Below, one piece after another: positions 8,708 through 17,713 of a DNA stretch of 64,000 nucleotides (position 1 is its first letter; each line of letters begins with the position of its first letter). The notes beneath the pieces were generated by a model. It saw only the letters and a program-made list of their open reading frames with translations. It ran no database searches and was not told where the DNA came from. This DNA is from an uncultured Lutibacter sp. GTDB taxonomy: Bacteria; Bacteroidota; Bacteroidia; Flavobacteriales; Flavobacteriaceae. The translations under genes were made by a program, and so were the position numbers. The stretch lies in contig NZ_CANLRG010000008.1 in assembly GCF_947493565.1 (NCBI RefSeq), positions 1 to 64,000 of the forward strand, written 5' to 3'.

Positions 8708-9443
8708 AAATAATAAAATTAAAAAAATAACCTTATTAACTCTGCTTACCTTTCTGCTTTTAAGCTGTTCTGAACAAACAAAAAATAATTCTGAAAAGAC
8801 AACAAATGCTAAAACATCAAAACAAGAAAAAATGACAGAAAAATTGATTAACAAAAACCTGCCAACAATAGGAATATTAGTATTTGATGGAGTAATCATT
8901 AATGAAGTTGTAGCACCTTTAGATGTTTTTTCAAATCCAGATATTCAAGGAAGACATCTTTTCAATGTTATAACAATAGCAGCTGAAAACAAGGTATATG
9001 AAAGTGCTCTCGGTTTAAGGATAACACCAGATTATTTGATTAACGCGATACCTAATTTAAAAGTTTTAGTTGTTCCTAGTTCCTATAATCCATCCGATCA
9101 AACATCCAATAAAAAATTAGTTGATTTTGTAAAAGAACAAAATAAAACAACTGATTACATTGCAAGTCATTGTGCAGGAGCCTTTTTAATTGGTGAATCA
9201 GGTATTGCTGATGGAAAAGAAATTGTAACCTATTGCGGTGGTGGAGAATCTTTACAATCAATCTATCCAAATATAATGGTGGCAGACGATAATAAAGTTT
9301 CGGTTGTTCAAGATGGAAAATTTATTTCTTCAAATGGTAGTCTAGTAAGTTATATTGCATCATTTGATCTATTAGAAAAACTAACCAGCTTAGACCATAG
9401 AAAATTTGTTGAAAAAGCCATATTGATTGATAGACTAAAATAA
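8697..9443 (+). CDS. DJ-1/PfpI (GATase1-like) lipoprotein
   Basis: Up to 248 residues, starting from TTG 8697 inside the previous gene; no ATG lies before the lipobox. A lipoprotein signal ends in LLLSC (Cys about 23). Then comes a class I glutamine amidotransferase-like domain from about residue 55 (IGILVFDGV). The nucleophile elbow SHCAGAFLIG has the expected Cys, and GVIINEVVAPLDVF matches the AraC-associated and isonitrile hydratase-like branch. A DJ-1 domain tethered to the membrane is unusual but known. Substrate unknown. Confidence 0.65.
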   Translation: METKNNKIKKITLLTLLTFLLLSCSEQTKNNSEKTTNAKTSKQEKMTEKLINKNLPTIGILVFDGVIINEVVAPLDVFSNPDIQGRHLFNVITIAAENKVYESALGLRITPDYLINAIPNLKVLVVPSSYNPSDQTSNKKLVDFVKEQNKTTDYIASHCAGAFLIGESGIADGKEIVTYCGGGESLQSIYPNIMVADDNKVSVVQDGKFISSNGSLVSYIASFDLLEKLTSLDHRKFVEKAILIDRLK

Positions 9444-9456
9444 AACATTAGAAATC

Positions 9457-9965
9457 ATGAAAGCAATAATTGGAGGAGGAATAGGAGGATTTACTACAGC
9501 TTTAGTATTTGAAAAATTAAGAACCCTATACAAATTATTCGAAAAAGCTAAAACTATTGATGCAGTAGGTGCTGGTATTTGGTTACCTCCAAATGCACTT
9601 CAGGTATTTGATTAGATAAATCCAAAACTATTGACAAAAATTAAACAAACTGACACAAAGGTAATATCTGTCTCATTGGAGATGCTGCCCACAGTATGAC
9701 TCCAGATTTAGGGCAAGGTGAAGCGCAAGCCATTGAAGATGCTTTTTATTTAACACAGGCAATTAGCAATTCAAAAAAGGAAGAAGATGCCTTTGTTGAT
9801 TTTCATAAATCTCGAAAAACAAAAGTTGAAAAATTGGTTAAATTGTAAAGACAAACATCTAAAATGGCCGTTTTAAAATATGGTTCAAGTTTCAGAAATT
9901 TTGCATTAAAGAATATGCCAGAAAAATACACTCTAAAACAAATGCCAAATATCTATACTTTATAA
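9457..9965 (+). pseudogene. FAD-dependent monooxygenase, internally deleted
   Basis: Remnant of a UbiH/PHBH-type flavin monooxygenase. The first frame (9457-9615) reads the dinucleotide fold GGGIGGFTTALVFE and GAGIWLPPNALQVF, then hits TAG. From about 9670 a different frame reads the second FAD motif GDAAHSMTPDLGQGEAQAIEDA, then a stop at 9846-9848, then the in-frame tail RQTSKMAVLKYGSSF to TAA at 9963-9965. A normal enzyme has about 380 residues, so roughly 200 central codons are missing, including the substrate domain. It cannot be functional. Confidence 0.75.
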
Positions 9966-9987
9966 TAACATAAATTATTAATAAATA

Positions 9988-10080
9988 ATGTATATCAAAT
10001 CAAAAGAACGCATTCTTACAGCGTCCATTTTAAAGCTCTTATTTGAACTTAGTATACTAAATTATCTGCTGTTGGTGTAG
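9988..10080 (+). pseudogene. Possible TetR N-terminal fragment
   Basis: A 30-codon frame beginning MYIKSKERILTAS resembles the first helix of TetR regulators (the common KERIL-AA start), then loses similarity and ends at TAG. It lies just before the mlaE remnant in another frame. It may be the junction of a deletion that removed the rest of a regulator and most of mlaE. Short and tentative. Confidence 0.3.
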
Positions 10081-10178
10081 GTAGAGCATCTAATACAGCA
10101 GTGGTTTACTCTTCAATGTTATTATTTATTATAGATTTTATTGCGGTATTTATTTCTGACATTTTTTTCGAAATTTAA
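10053..10178 (+). pseudogene. mlaE permease remnant (C-terminal end only)
   Basis: This frame reads the last helix of an MlaE/MCE-type ABC permease: GVGRASNTAVVYSS, then a hydrophobic segment MLLFIIDFIAVF and TAA at 10176-10178, three bases before mlaF. MlaE proteins end in a conserved GVGRAT-x-AVV-SS motif followed by the final helix. A complete permease has about 250 residues; only about 40 codons remain, with a stop upstream. The order mlaE-mlaF-mlaD is the standard one, which supports the call. Confidence 0.7.
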
Positions 10179-10181
10179 ATT

Positions 10182-10922
10182 ATGAAACCAAATACAAACA
10201 TATCTCCAATTTTAAAAATTGTAAATCTTAAAAAAAGCTTTGGAACTAACCACGTGCTTAATGGATTTAATTTAGAATTATATAAAGGTGAAAATTTAGT
10301 ATTAATGGGGAAATCAGGTTCAGGAAAATCTGTAATGATTAAATGTTTGGTTGGATTGATGCAACCCGATGAAGGTCTTATAGAAATTATGGGAAAAGAT
10401 ATTTCTACATTAAGTCAAAATGATTTGAATAGCCTACGCACTGAACTGGGATTTTTATTTCAAGGAAATGCGTTGTATGATTCTATGACTGTCCGAGAAA
10501 ATTTAGAATTTCCCTTAAGAAAAAGTATTGAAAAAAATTTTGATACAGAAGAACTAGTATTACAGGCACTTGATAATGTAGGATTAATTGACGCCATTGA
10601 TTTAATGCCTGATGAACTTTCAGGTGGAATGAAACGAAGAGTAGCCTTAGCACGTGCTATTATTTTAAAACCGAAGATTATAATTTATGATGAACCAACA
10701 ACGGGCTTAGACCCAATAACTGCAAAGGAAATTATTCAATTAATAAGAGCTATCCAACACAAACAAGGTACTTCATCATTAATTATTACTCATGATGTTG
10801 ATTGTGCCAGAGTTATTTCAGAACGTATGATTTTATTAATTGATGGTGTTAATTATATTGAAGGAACTTTTAAAGAATTAGTCTCTTCAAAAGATGAAAA
10901 GGTTCAAGCATTTTTTAAATAA
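10182..10922 (+). CDS. mlaF: MlaF-like ABC transporter ATPase
   Basis: 246 residues, an ABC ATPase of the MCE/Mla lipid-transport branch. Walker A is GKSGSGKS (about 43-50), the signature LSGGMKRR and the Walker B IIIYDEPTTGLDP. The LSGGM form followed by a C-terminal EGTFKEL-S segment is typical of MlaF. With MlaE and MlaD it would move phospholipid between the inner membrane and the periplasm. The cognate permease gene directly upstream is reduced to its tail, so this ATPase lacks its own membrane partner unless another mlaE serves it. Confidence 0.85.
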   Translation: MKPNTNISPILKIVNLKKSFGTNHVLNGFNLELYKGENLVLMGKSGSGKSVMIKCLVGLMQPDEGLIEIMGKDISTLSQNDLNSLRTELGFLFQGNALYDSMTVRENLEFPLRKSIEKNFDTEELVLQALDNVGLIDAIDLMPDELSGGMKRRVALARAIILKPKIIIYDEPTTGLDPITAKEIIQLIRAIQHKQGTSSLIITHDVDCARVISERMILLIDGVNYIEGTFKELVSSKDEKVQAFFK

Positions 10923-10926
10923 TACT

Positions 10927-11922
10927 ATGATGAAACAAACGAATACACAAAAATTTAATTTAGGGCTGTTTATTGTAATAAGTACATTACTATTAATCCT
11001 AACCCTATATTTTATTGGAAACAAACAAAATTTATTTGGAAATACCTTTAAAATAAGTGCTGTATTTAATAATGTAAATGGTTTACAACTTGGTAATAAT
11101 GTTAGGTATTCAGGAATCAATGTAGGAACGGTAAAAAGTATCGTTATGATTAATGACACCACTATTTGCGTTGATATGGTTATTGAAGAAAAAATACTTA
11201 AACACCTGAAAAAAAATGCCATAGCTGCCATAGGCTCAGATGGTTTGGTTGGTAGTATGGTGATAAATATTGCCCCTAATAAAAATTTATCAAGAGCTTT
11301 GTTACCAGGTGACACCATTCAATCCTATAGCAAAATTAACACAAATGATATGCTGGAAACCTTAAACACAACAAATGAAAATGCAGCCATACTTACCTCA
11401 GATCTTCAAAAAATCACAACAGCTATTAATCAAGGAAAAGGTACTTTAGGAATGCTAATTAAAGATGATGAACTGTCAAAAAATTTAAAACAAACCATCT
11501 TAAATTTAACCAAAACAAGTGCTGAAGCATCTCAAACTTTTTCAAAATTAAATACCATCGTTACTTCAATTAATTTTGACCAAAGTATTGCAAATTTAAT
11601 TGTTAACGATTCTATTGCTACCAACCAATTCAAATCGGTAATTACAAATTTAGATTCATCAAGTAAAAAAATGGACTCTGTAATAACTAATTTAAATGCT
11701 TTTATTACAATGCTACAACATAGCGAAGGTACTTTAAACTATTTAGTTAAAGACACTATATTGGTTAAAAACATTGATGAAACTATATTTAATATTAAAG
11801 AAAGTAGTGTTAAACTAAATGAAGATTTAGAAGCCTTAAAACACAATTTTTTATTTAGAGGCTACTTTAAAAAGTTAGAACGTCAAAAAAAACGTGATGA
11901 AAAAAAGGCTATTAAACATTAA
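10927..11922 (+). CDS. mlaD: MlaD-like MCE-domain protein
   Basis: An N-terminal membrane helix (about 14-32) is followed by an MCE domain (FKISAVFNNVNGLQLGNNVRYSGINVGTV pattern, with the conserved G-x-NVR-G-x-VG). A long C-terminal helical tail rich in Ser, Thr and Asn probably forms the periplasmic barrel or needle. I chose ATG 10927 rather than 10894 because the upstream start lies inside mlaF and the membrane helix follows more naturally. It is a substrate-binding component of a lipid transporter, co-transcribed with mlaF. Confidence 0.8.
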   Translation: MMKQTNTQKFNLGLFIVISTLLLILTLYFIGNKQNLFGNTFKISAVFNNVNGLQLGNNVRYSGINVGTVKSIVMINDTTICVDMVIEEKILKHLKKNAIAAIGSDGLVGSMVINIAPNKNLSRALLPGDTIQSYSKINTNDMLETLNTTNENAAILTSDLQKITTAINQGKGTLGMLIKDDELSKNLKQTILNLTKTSAEASQTFSKLNTIVTSINFDQSIANLIVNDSIATNQFKSVITNLDSSSKKMDSVITNLNAFITMLQHSEGTLNYLVKDTILVKNIDETIFNIKESSVKLNEDLEALKHNFLFRGYFKKLERQKKRDEKKAIKH

Positions 11923-11954
11923 ATTAATTACCTATTTGTAAATACGTTATACTA

Positions 11955-13169
11955 CTAATTTTCAAGCTTTATCAATGTAATTTCTGGTCGCATTCCCAAT
12001 CTACCAGGAAAGCCCAACCAACCCAAACCTCTATTTACATATAAATATTGATTATTAAACTTATAAAGACCTGCCCAATGTTTATATTTATATTTTATAG
12101 GACTCCATTTTTTATTTTTAAACTGAATTCCAGCTTGCATTCCGTGGGTATGACCAGAAAGTGTAAGCGCAATATTTTCTTTACCTACTACTTCTTCACT
12201 CCAATGCGTTGGGTCATGTGAAAGTAAAATTTTAAAAGAAACACCTTTGGTTATAGTCAATGTTTTTTTTAAATCTCCATATTGTTTGAATGGAGGAACT
12301 CCCCAATTTTCGATGCCTAAAATGGCTATTTTTTCATTTTCTTCTTCATAAATGTCAGCTTCATTCAATAATACTTTAAAGTTTATTTTCTGGTAAAATT
12401 TTAAAATAGCTTTAAAGTTAGCTTCCTTTAAACTAGCTGTTTCCCAAGTGCTATAATCTCCATAATCATGATTCCCTAAAACTGCAAACTTTCCTTTGGT
12501 TGCGTTTAATTTGTTAAAAACAGTATCCCAACCTTTCAATTCCCAAGCATAATTATTCACTAAATCTCCAGTAAAAAAAATAAAATCAGGATTTAAATCA
12601 TTTATCATATTTACTGCTCTTTCTAATATTTGATATCGGTAATTAAAGCTTCCTAAATGAAGATCTGAAATATGGACAATTTTTAAATGATTAAATTTTT
12701 TAGGCAACCATTCAAACTTTAACTTCACTGTATAAACTTTAAATCGATATACTGCCAAAAAAATTCCATAAAGTATTACAAAAAACGGTAAAACTCCTGA
12801 AAACACTCCAATTAACGGAATAACAATCAGAGAAACTTCTTCAGTAAAAAAAGTATTAGAAAAATAGAGTACACTAATAATAATTACAAAAATTATTTTT
12901 GGAAAAAAAGAAGTTACTGTAAGTCCATAAAGCGATGATATAAACAATTGTTTACGTTTGGGATGTATTGAATTTAAAGTAACTCTTAAAGTAATTATTG
13001 AAGTTATTAAACCAAAAGTAAACACCCAAAAAGCCGTATAAACTATTGGCCTAAAAAAAGGAATTTCTATTGATTTTGTGATAGCCTGTAGCCAATAAAA
13101 AGTTAAAACATCAACAATTAAAAATGCTATACATAACCATATTATTGATAAAAAAGAAAATTTCCGCAT
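11955..13169 (-). CDS. Membrane-anchored metallophosphoesterase
   Basis: 404 residues. Four membrane helices fill the first 145 residues. A calcineurin-like phosphoesterase domain starts near residue 158 with all metal motifs: DLHLG, GDLVNN, GNHDYG, LSHDP and SGHTHG. This arrangement matches the YkuE/YaeI-type membrane phosphoesterases, whose substrates are often lipid-linked phosphates. It lies 11 bases downstream of a CDP-alcohol phosphatidyltransferase gene, which suggests a shared role in phospholipid turnover. Substrate not predictable. Confidence 0.85.
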   Translation of the reverse strand: MRKFSFLSIIWLCIAFLIVDVLTFYWLQAITKSIEIPFFRPIVYTAFWVFTFGLITSIITLRVTLNSIHPKRKQLFISSLYGLTVTSFFPKIIFVIIISVLYFSNTFFTEEVSLIVIPLIGVFSGVLPFFVILYGIFLAVYRFKVYTVKLKFEWLPKKFNHLKIVHISDLHLGSFNYRYQILERAVNMINDLNPDFIFFTGDLVNNYAWELKGWDTVFNKLNATKGKFAVLGNHDYGDYSTWETASLKEANFKAILKFYQKINFKVLLNEADIYEEENEKIAILGIENWGVPPFKQYGDLKKTLTITKGVSFKILLSHDPTHWSEEVVGKENIALTLSGHTHGMQAGIQFKNKKWSPIKYKYKHWAGLYKFNNQYLYVNRGLGWLGFPGRLGMRPEITLIKLEN

Positions 13170-13180
13170 TTCATAAACTA

Positions 13181-13765
13181 TTACAATTTTAATCTTCTTC
13201 TATCTCTTAAAGCCCAATAAATTCCTTTTACGCCTGTCACCCAAGAATCATACATGAATATGAGTGTAATTTCTTCAATAGTTTCTAAAACCCCCAATAT
13301 AATCATTCCATAAAACAACCAATAAATAGGCTCAAAAAATAATAACCATAAAATAAAAACTGCTTGTACTATGGCCGATAATTTTGCCAAATAAGTATGA
13401 AAGGCAGTTGCTTTTTTATATTTTATAAATGCGAGTAGCATTTGAATAACATAAGGCAAAAAAGCAATTAGAATTAGCAGGTAATTTTTTTTTAAAAATT
13501 CGTATTCAAAAACAAACAAACCTAACAAACCAATAGCAAATGTAATTTGGTCTCCAAATGAGTCTAATTGAGAACCTCTAGCGCTTGCAATATTTAATTT
13601 CCGAGCTAAAAACCCATCAATCATATCCGTACTATAACTAACTAATAAAAACCAAGTAAATAGGTTTCGATTATCTAATAGTAATAGACATATTAACCAT
13701 GGAGCTGCAGCAATTCTATAAAATGAAAACCAATCAGCTATATTGTAATTTTTAAACGTAAGCAT
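13181..13765 (-). CDS. CDP-alcohol phosphatidyltransferase
   Basis: 194 residues with about six membrane helices. The class I signature is complete: the pattern D-x2-DG-x2-AR-x8-G-x3-D-x3-D begins at DMIDGFLAR and ends at LDSFGD. The family moves a phosphoalcohol from CDP-diacylglycerol or a CDP-alcohol in membrane lipid synthesis. The acceptor cannot be identified. It is the upstream gene of an operon with the metallophosphoesterase. Confidence 0.85.
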   Translation of the reverse strand: MLTFKNYNIADWFSFYRIAAAPWLICLLLLDNRNLFTWFLLVSYSTDMIDGFLARKLNIASARGSQLDSFGDQITFAIGLLGLFVFEYEFLKKNYLLILIAFLPYVIQMLLAFIKYKKATAFHTYLAKLSAIVQAVFILWLLFFEPIYWLFYGMIILGVLETIEEITLIFMYDSWVTGVKGIYWALRDRRRLKL

Positions 13766-13938
13766 TATTTTAAATCAAATTTCTTATTTCTTATAACATC
13801 CATCAATTTAAAATTACTTTTATTTCTTCTAAAAAATAATGACTCCCATCAGTTTATGTACATTTTATGTATTAAAAATCAAATAATTAAACTTTTTTTC
13901 CGAAATTTAATAGTAAAATCTCTCTTAATTAAAATTCT

Positions 13939-15192
13939 ATGTTTCATCAAAATAAAAATATTTTTGACATTTTATTTGAAGCTATTCCTGAAGGAGTTAT
14001 TATTGTTAATCAAAAACAAATAATAGTTGCCGCTAACTCTTCAGCTGCTAACATGTTTGGTTACCGTAAAAGTGAGTTAATCAATAAAGCACTTCACATT
14101 TTAATTCCTTCTAAATTTCACAAAAATCACATCGCACATTTTAACAATTTTATAAAAACAAACCATATTAAAAAAATTGAACATGGATCAGACTTATATG
14201 GCATTGGTAAAAACAATAAAGAATTTCCTGTTGAAATTGGATTAAACCCATTTAAAGTAGGAAATGACAATTTTGTAATTGCTTTAATTATTGATGTTAC
14301 TACTAGAAAAAAAAATGAAAAACAAATTGAAACATTAAACGACGAGTTAGAAAAAAAAATTAAGCATAGAACTGCTGAACTCAATAACACCATTAAACAA
14401 CTAAAAGAGCTAAATTTAAATTACAAAGAAGAAATTAAAAAAAGAATTATTGCCGAAACTAGAATTAAAGCTGCCTTAAAAAAAGAAATTGAACTTAACG
14501 ACCTTAAAACAAAATTTTTATCTATGGTTTCTCATGAATTTAAAACTCCCTTAAGTGGAATTTTAACTTCCTCAATGCTCTTAAAAAAATACCAACGCAA
14601 TGAAGAACAAAAAAAACGTGACAAACATATTGAAATTATTACCAATAAAGTTCATTACTTAAATGACATTTTAAATGATTTTTTATCCATTGAAAAATTA
14701 GACTCTAATAAAATAGTTTATAAATTCTCAACATTTCATTTAAGTAAAGTTATAAATGAAGTGGTTTATAATGCCAATTTATTATTAAAAACAGGGCAAC
14801 GAATTATAATCCCTGATAATATTGATGATTTTGTTCTTCAACAAGATGAACGCATATTAGAGTTAATACTTTCTAATTTAATACACAATTCTATTAAATA
14901 TTCTGGAGAAAATACCACAATTCAAATTGCTGTTTACCAAAATAACGGTACTATTATTTTTAAAATAAAAGATGAAGGAATAGGAATTCCTCAAAACGAT
15001 CAAAAATTTATATTCAATCGATATTTTAGAGCTGAAAATGCATTAAATATCCAAGGAACGGGCATTGGACTCAATATTATAAAAGCTCATATAGAAAATC
15101 TAAAAGGAAAAATTAATTTTTCAAGTGAAGAAAACATAGGATCCGAATTTGTATTAATTCTTCCTAAAGAAAACAAAAATAACAATCAATAA
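13939..15192 (+). CDS. Soluble PAS-domain sensor histidine kinase
   Basis: 417 residues without a membrane helix, so it senses a cytoplasmic signal. A PAS domain (about 9-125; AIPEGVIIVNQ, NMFGYRKSELI) is followed by a coiled coil (130-190), then HisKA with the phospho-acceptor His199 in SHEFKTPLSG, then a HATPase domain with the N box NLIHNSIKYS and G boxes DEGIGIP and GTGIGLNI. The next gene is a receiver-CRP/FNR regulator, its likely partner. No heme or flavin ligand can be read from the PAS sequence with confidence. Confidence 0.9.
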   Translation: MFHQNKNIFDILFEAIPEGVIIVNQKQIIVAANSSAANMFGYRKSELINKALHILIPSKFHKNHIAHFNNFIKTNHIKKIEHGSDLYGIGKNNKEFPVEIGLNPFKVGNDNFVIALIIDVTTRKKNEKQIETLNDELEKKIKHRTAELNNTIKQLKELNLNYKEEIKKRIIAETRIKAALKKEIELNDLKTKFLSMVSHEFKTPLSGILTSSMLLKKYQRNEEQKKRDKHIEIITNKVHYLNDILNDFLSIEKLDSNKIVYKFSTFHLSKVINEVVYNANLLLKTGQRIIIPDNIDDFVLQQDERILELILSNLIHNSIKYSGENTTIQIAVYQNNGTIIFKIKDEGIGIPQNDQKFIFNRYFRAENALNIQGTGIGLNIIKAHIENLKGKINFSSEENIGSEFVLILPKENKNNNQ

Positions 15193-15288
15193 ATTATTTA
15201 TTGATAAACAAAATGATTAAATTTAAGGAGGCAAAAAATAGCGCATTCAAATTCCCCTTGCACTATCTAAATATTAAAACATAAACTC

Positions 15289-16350
15289 ATGAAAAAAGTT
15301 TTATTAATAGAGGATGATGCTGTTGTAAGAGAGAATACGGCTGAACTTTTAGAATTAGCCAACTATACTGTTATTTGCGCTTCAAATGGAAAACATGGAA
15401 TAATTGAAGCAAAAAAACACCTACCTGATATTATTATTTGTGACATCATGATGCCTGAACTAAATGGTTATGGTGTATTACAAATTTTATCTAAAGAAGA
15501 TGCCACCAAAAAAATTCCTTTTATATTTTTATCTGCAAAAACCGAGCATAAAGATATCCGAAAAGGGATGAACTTAGGTGCAGACGATTATATTACAAAG
15601 CCTTTTGACGAATCTGAATTGTTTAGCGCAATTGAAAGCAGGCTTGCTAAAATTGCCATTTTAAATGAGGTTTCTGTTGAAACAGAAAATCATTTTAATG
15701 AAGAAATAATTTCAAAATATGAACTTAAAAACTTAAATCATTTAAAGAAATTTTTTATTGAAAATGTAGAAGAAATCTCATTTGAGATGAATAAAATTAT
15801 TTATCATAAAGGAGACAACTCAAATTATGTTTACTTAATTAAAAAAGGCGTAGTAAAAACCTATAAAATTGATGAACAAGGAAAAGAATTGATTACAGCC
15901 TTACATAAAGAAGATGATTTTTTTGGGATAACTTCATTTTTACATAATCTCCCTTATCAAGAATATGCTACCGCAATTGAAGAAACCGTGGTTTTTAGAA
16001 TGTCTAAGAGTGAATTAAAAAAAATTTTAGAACAAAATCATGAAGTTACTTTAGAGTTAATAGACCATTTAACAGATAATGTCAAAGAAATTAAAGATCA
16101 TTTGCTTGAAATGGCCTACAGTTCTGTAAGAAAAAAAACGGCTAATACCATTTTGCATTTTTCAGAAAAAATTAAAAATAGACCCGAAGAATCCATTAAA
16201 ATTTCCAGAAGTGATTTGGCTAGTATTGCTGGAATAGCTACTGAAACTTTTATTAGAACTCTTTCCGATTTTAAAAAAGATGGAATTATTGATATTGAAG
16301 GAAGAAATATTAAAATTCTGAATTTAGAAAAACTACAAAAAATAAATTAA
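15289..16350 (+). CDS. Receiver-CRP/FNR fusion transcriptional regulator
   Basis: 353 residues. A response-regulator receiver (1-122) has Asp52 in CDIMMPELNGY and the conserved Lys in ITKPFD. A cyclic-nucleotide-binding-like beta roll (about 150-250) and a CRP-type helix-turn-helix (about 275-340) follow. The recognition helix TETFIRTL keeps the E-T-x-x-R pattern with which FNR reads TTGAT half-sites. No FNR cysteine cluster is present; phosphorylation probably replaces it as the input. It is likely the activator of the four FNR-like promoters at 16363, 17714, 20625(-) and 20751. Confidence 0.85.
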   Translation: MKKVLLIEDDAVVRENTAELLELANYTVICASNGKHGIIEAKKHLPDIIICDIMMPELNGYGVLQILSKEDATKKIPFIFLSAKTEHKDIRKGMNLGADDYITKPFDESELFSAIESRLAKIAILNEVSVETENHFNEEIISKYELKNLNHLKKFFIENVEEISFEMNKIIYHKGDNSNYVYLIKKGVVKTYKIDEQGKELITALHKEDDFFGITSFLHNLPYQEYATAIEETVVFRMSKSELKKILEQNHEVTLELIDHLTDNVKEIKDHLLEMAYSSVRKKTANTILHFSEKIKNRPEESIKISRSDLASIAGIATETFIRTLSDFKKDGIIDIEGRNIKILNLEKLQKIN

Positions 16351-16362
16351 TACTACAAAGTG

Positions 16363-16406
16363 TTGATATATATCATTTTGCTTTTTAAATGTGCGTTTTA
16401 ACTTTG
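16363..16406 (+). promoter_or_regulatory. FNR-like box and -7 element of the usp gene
   Basis: TTGATATATATCAT at 16363-16376 matches the FNR consensus TTGAT-N4-ATCAA. A perfect TAnnTTTG element, TAACTTTG, lies at 16399-16406. The box centre is 29.5 bases before it, which places the box near -41.5, a class II activation position. Transcription would begin near 16412, between the two possible start codons of the usp gene. Confidence 0.75.
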
Positions 16407-16436
16407 AGTATAAACGCTATTAAACAATTAAGCATT

Positions 16437-17291
16437 ATGAAAAATATACTTCTCCCTACCGACTTTTCTGAAAACTCATGGAATGCAATTAAATACGCAA
16501 TTTCATTATTTAAGGAAACTGCTTGTAATTTTTATTTATTGCATGTTACATTAATTTCATATAGTTCAAGCAGCGGTGATTATCCTTTAGTAGCTACACA
16601 AGGTATTATTGAAAATACCTTATTAAAACAAGCCAAAACAACTATAAAAAAACAATTAAAAAAATGTGAATCACTTACCAAAAACCCAAAACACAATTTT
16701 TTTACAATTACTAGTTATGACTTTTTTATTGATTCTGTAAAAAATCATTTAAAAGAAAAAAATATTGATCTTATAGTAATGGGTACCAAAGGCGCATCTG
16801 GTTTAAATGAAGTTCTTATTGGTAGTAATACTGGAGATTTAATAACACAAGTTCAATGTCCGACATTAATTGTTCCCGAAAATTCAATTTACAAACCTTT
16901 AAAAGAAATTGCTTTTCCAACAGATTATAATATTTTTTATCAAACAAAAGTATTAAAAGAGATTTTAGAATTTATGAAATTACAAGATGCTTTTTTAAGA
17001 GTGGTTCATATTACAAAAAAAGATGAAAATTTAACCCCTTATCAAGTTGAGAATAAAGAAATGCTTCATACTTTTTTTACAGATGAAAAATGTACTTTTC
17101 ATAAAATAACCAATAAAAAAACTGAAGAAGGAATTCAATGCTTTGCAGAAAGTAGAGATATAGATATGATTGTTATGATAGCCAAAAACTTAAATCTTTT
17201 TCAACGAATTTTATTTAGACCAACTGTTGAAGAAATAAGTTACCATACAGAAATCCCATTTTTAGTATTACATGAAGAATTTAAATATTAA
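16437..17291 (+). CDS. Tandem universal stress protein
   Basis: From ATG 16437 the product has 284 residues with two Usp domains, starting MKNILLPTDFSENS and, near residue 160, LKEIAFPTDYN. The first domain keeps the ATP-binding pattern G-x2-G-x8-GS (GTKGASGLNEVLIGS); the second is degenerate there. I reject the in-frame ATG at 16389 because it would lie upstream of the inferred transcription start near 16412. A membrane protein gene follows after three bases. Confidence 0.85.
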   Translation: MKNILLPTDFSENSWNAIKYAISLFKETACNFYLLHVTLISYSSSSGDYPLVATQGIIENTLLKQAKTTIKKQLKKCESLTKNPKHNFFTITSYDFFIDSVKNHLKEKNIDLIVMGTKGASGLNEVLIGSNTGDLITQVQCPTLIVPENSIYKPLKEIAFPTDYNIFYQTKVLKEILEFMKLQDAFLRVVHITKKDENLTPYQVENKEMLHTFFTDEKCTFHKITNKKTEEGIQCFAESRDIDMIVMIAKNLNLFQRILFRPTVEEISYHTEIPFLVLHEEFKY

Positions 17292-17294
17292 CTT

Positions 17295-17684
17295 ATGGAA
17301 AATAGCTCAATTTATTTAGCAAAGTTTTGGGGGTGGTACTTAATCATTTTCTTTTTAATATTAAGTTTTAACCCCAAAAGAATAAGGCAAATTGTAATAG
17401 ATTTAAAAGATCAAAAGTTTACCATAATTATTTCATTTTTAGCCATAATTATTGGGTTGCTTAATCTTTTATTTCACAATATATGGAAAGCAGATTATAG
17501 AATTATAATAACTTTATTTGGTTGGTGTTCTTTACTATTAGGTTTGTCTCTTTTTATAATACCTAAACAAACTGTTAAATGGTTAAATTTTGTAAACATC
17601 AAATTTGTTCAAGTGTTTTACATTTTATTGTTTTTAATTGGTGTTTACTTACTAAGTATTGCCTATGGCATTATTATTTATTAA
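17295..17684 (+). CDS. Small four-helix membrane protein
   Basis: 129 residues, nearly all in four membrane helices (about 12-30, 43-62, 72-92, 105-127) with short basic loops (PKRIRQ, PKQTVK). No family recognised. It starts three bases after the usp stop, so it is co-transcribed with usp and belongs to the FNR-box regulon. Confidence 0.6.
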   Translation: MENSSIYLAKFWGWYLIIFFLILSFNPKRIRQIVIDLKDQKFTIIISFLAIIIGLLNLLFHNIWKADYRIIITLFGWCSLLLGLSLFIIPKQTVKWLNFVNIKFVQVFYILLFLIGVYLLSIAYGIIIY

Positions 17685-17713
17685 AACTAAACTGATAACA
17701 ATCATATCGTAAA

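Noticed and set aside
10894-10926. Start of mlaD at ATG 10894
   Set aside because: It lies inside mlaF; the membrane helix and usual MlaD opening follow ATG 10927.
15213-15284. 23-codon frame between the kinase and the receiver-CRP gene, with an AGGAGG-like sequence inside
   Set aside because: No similarity, AT-rich context, and the length is common by chance. The purine-rich stretch lies inside the frame, not before it.
16389-16436. In-frame ATG 16389 as start of the usp gene
   Set aside because: It would lie upstream of the transcription start implied by the -7 element at 16399-16406, and the Usp domain starts at Met 16437.
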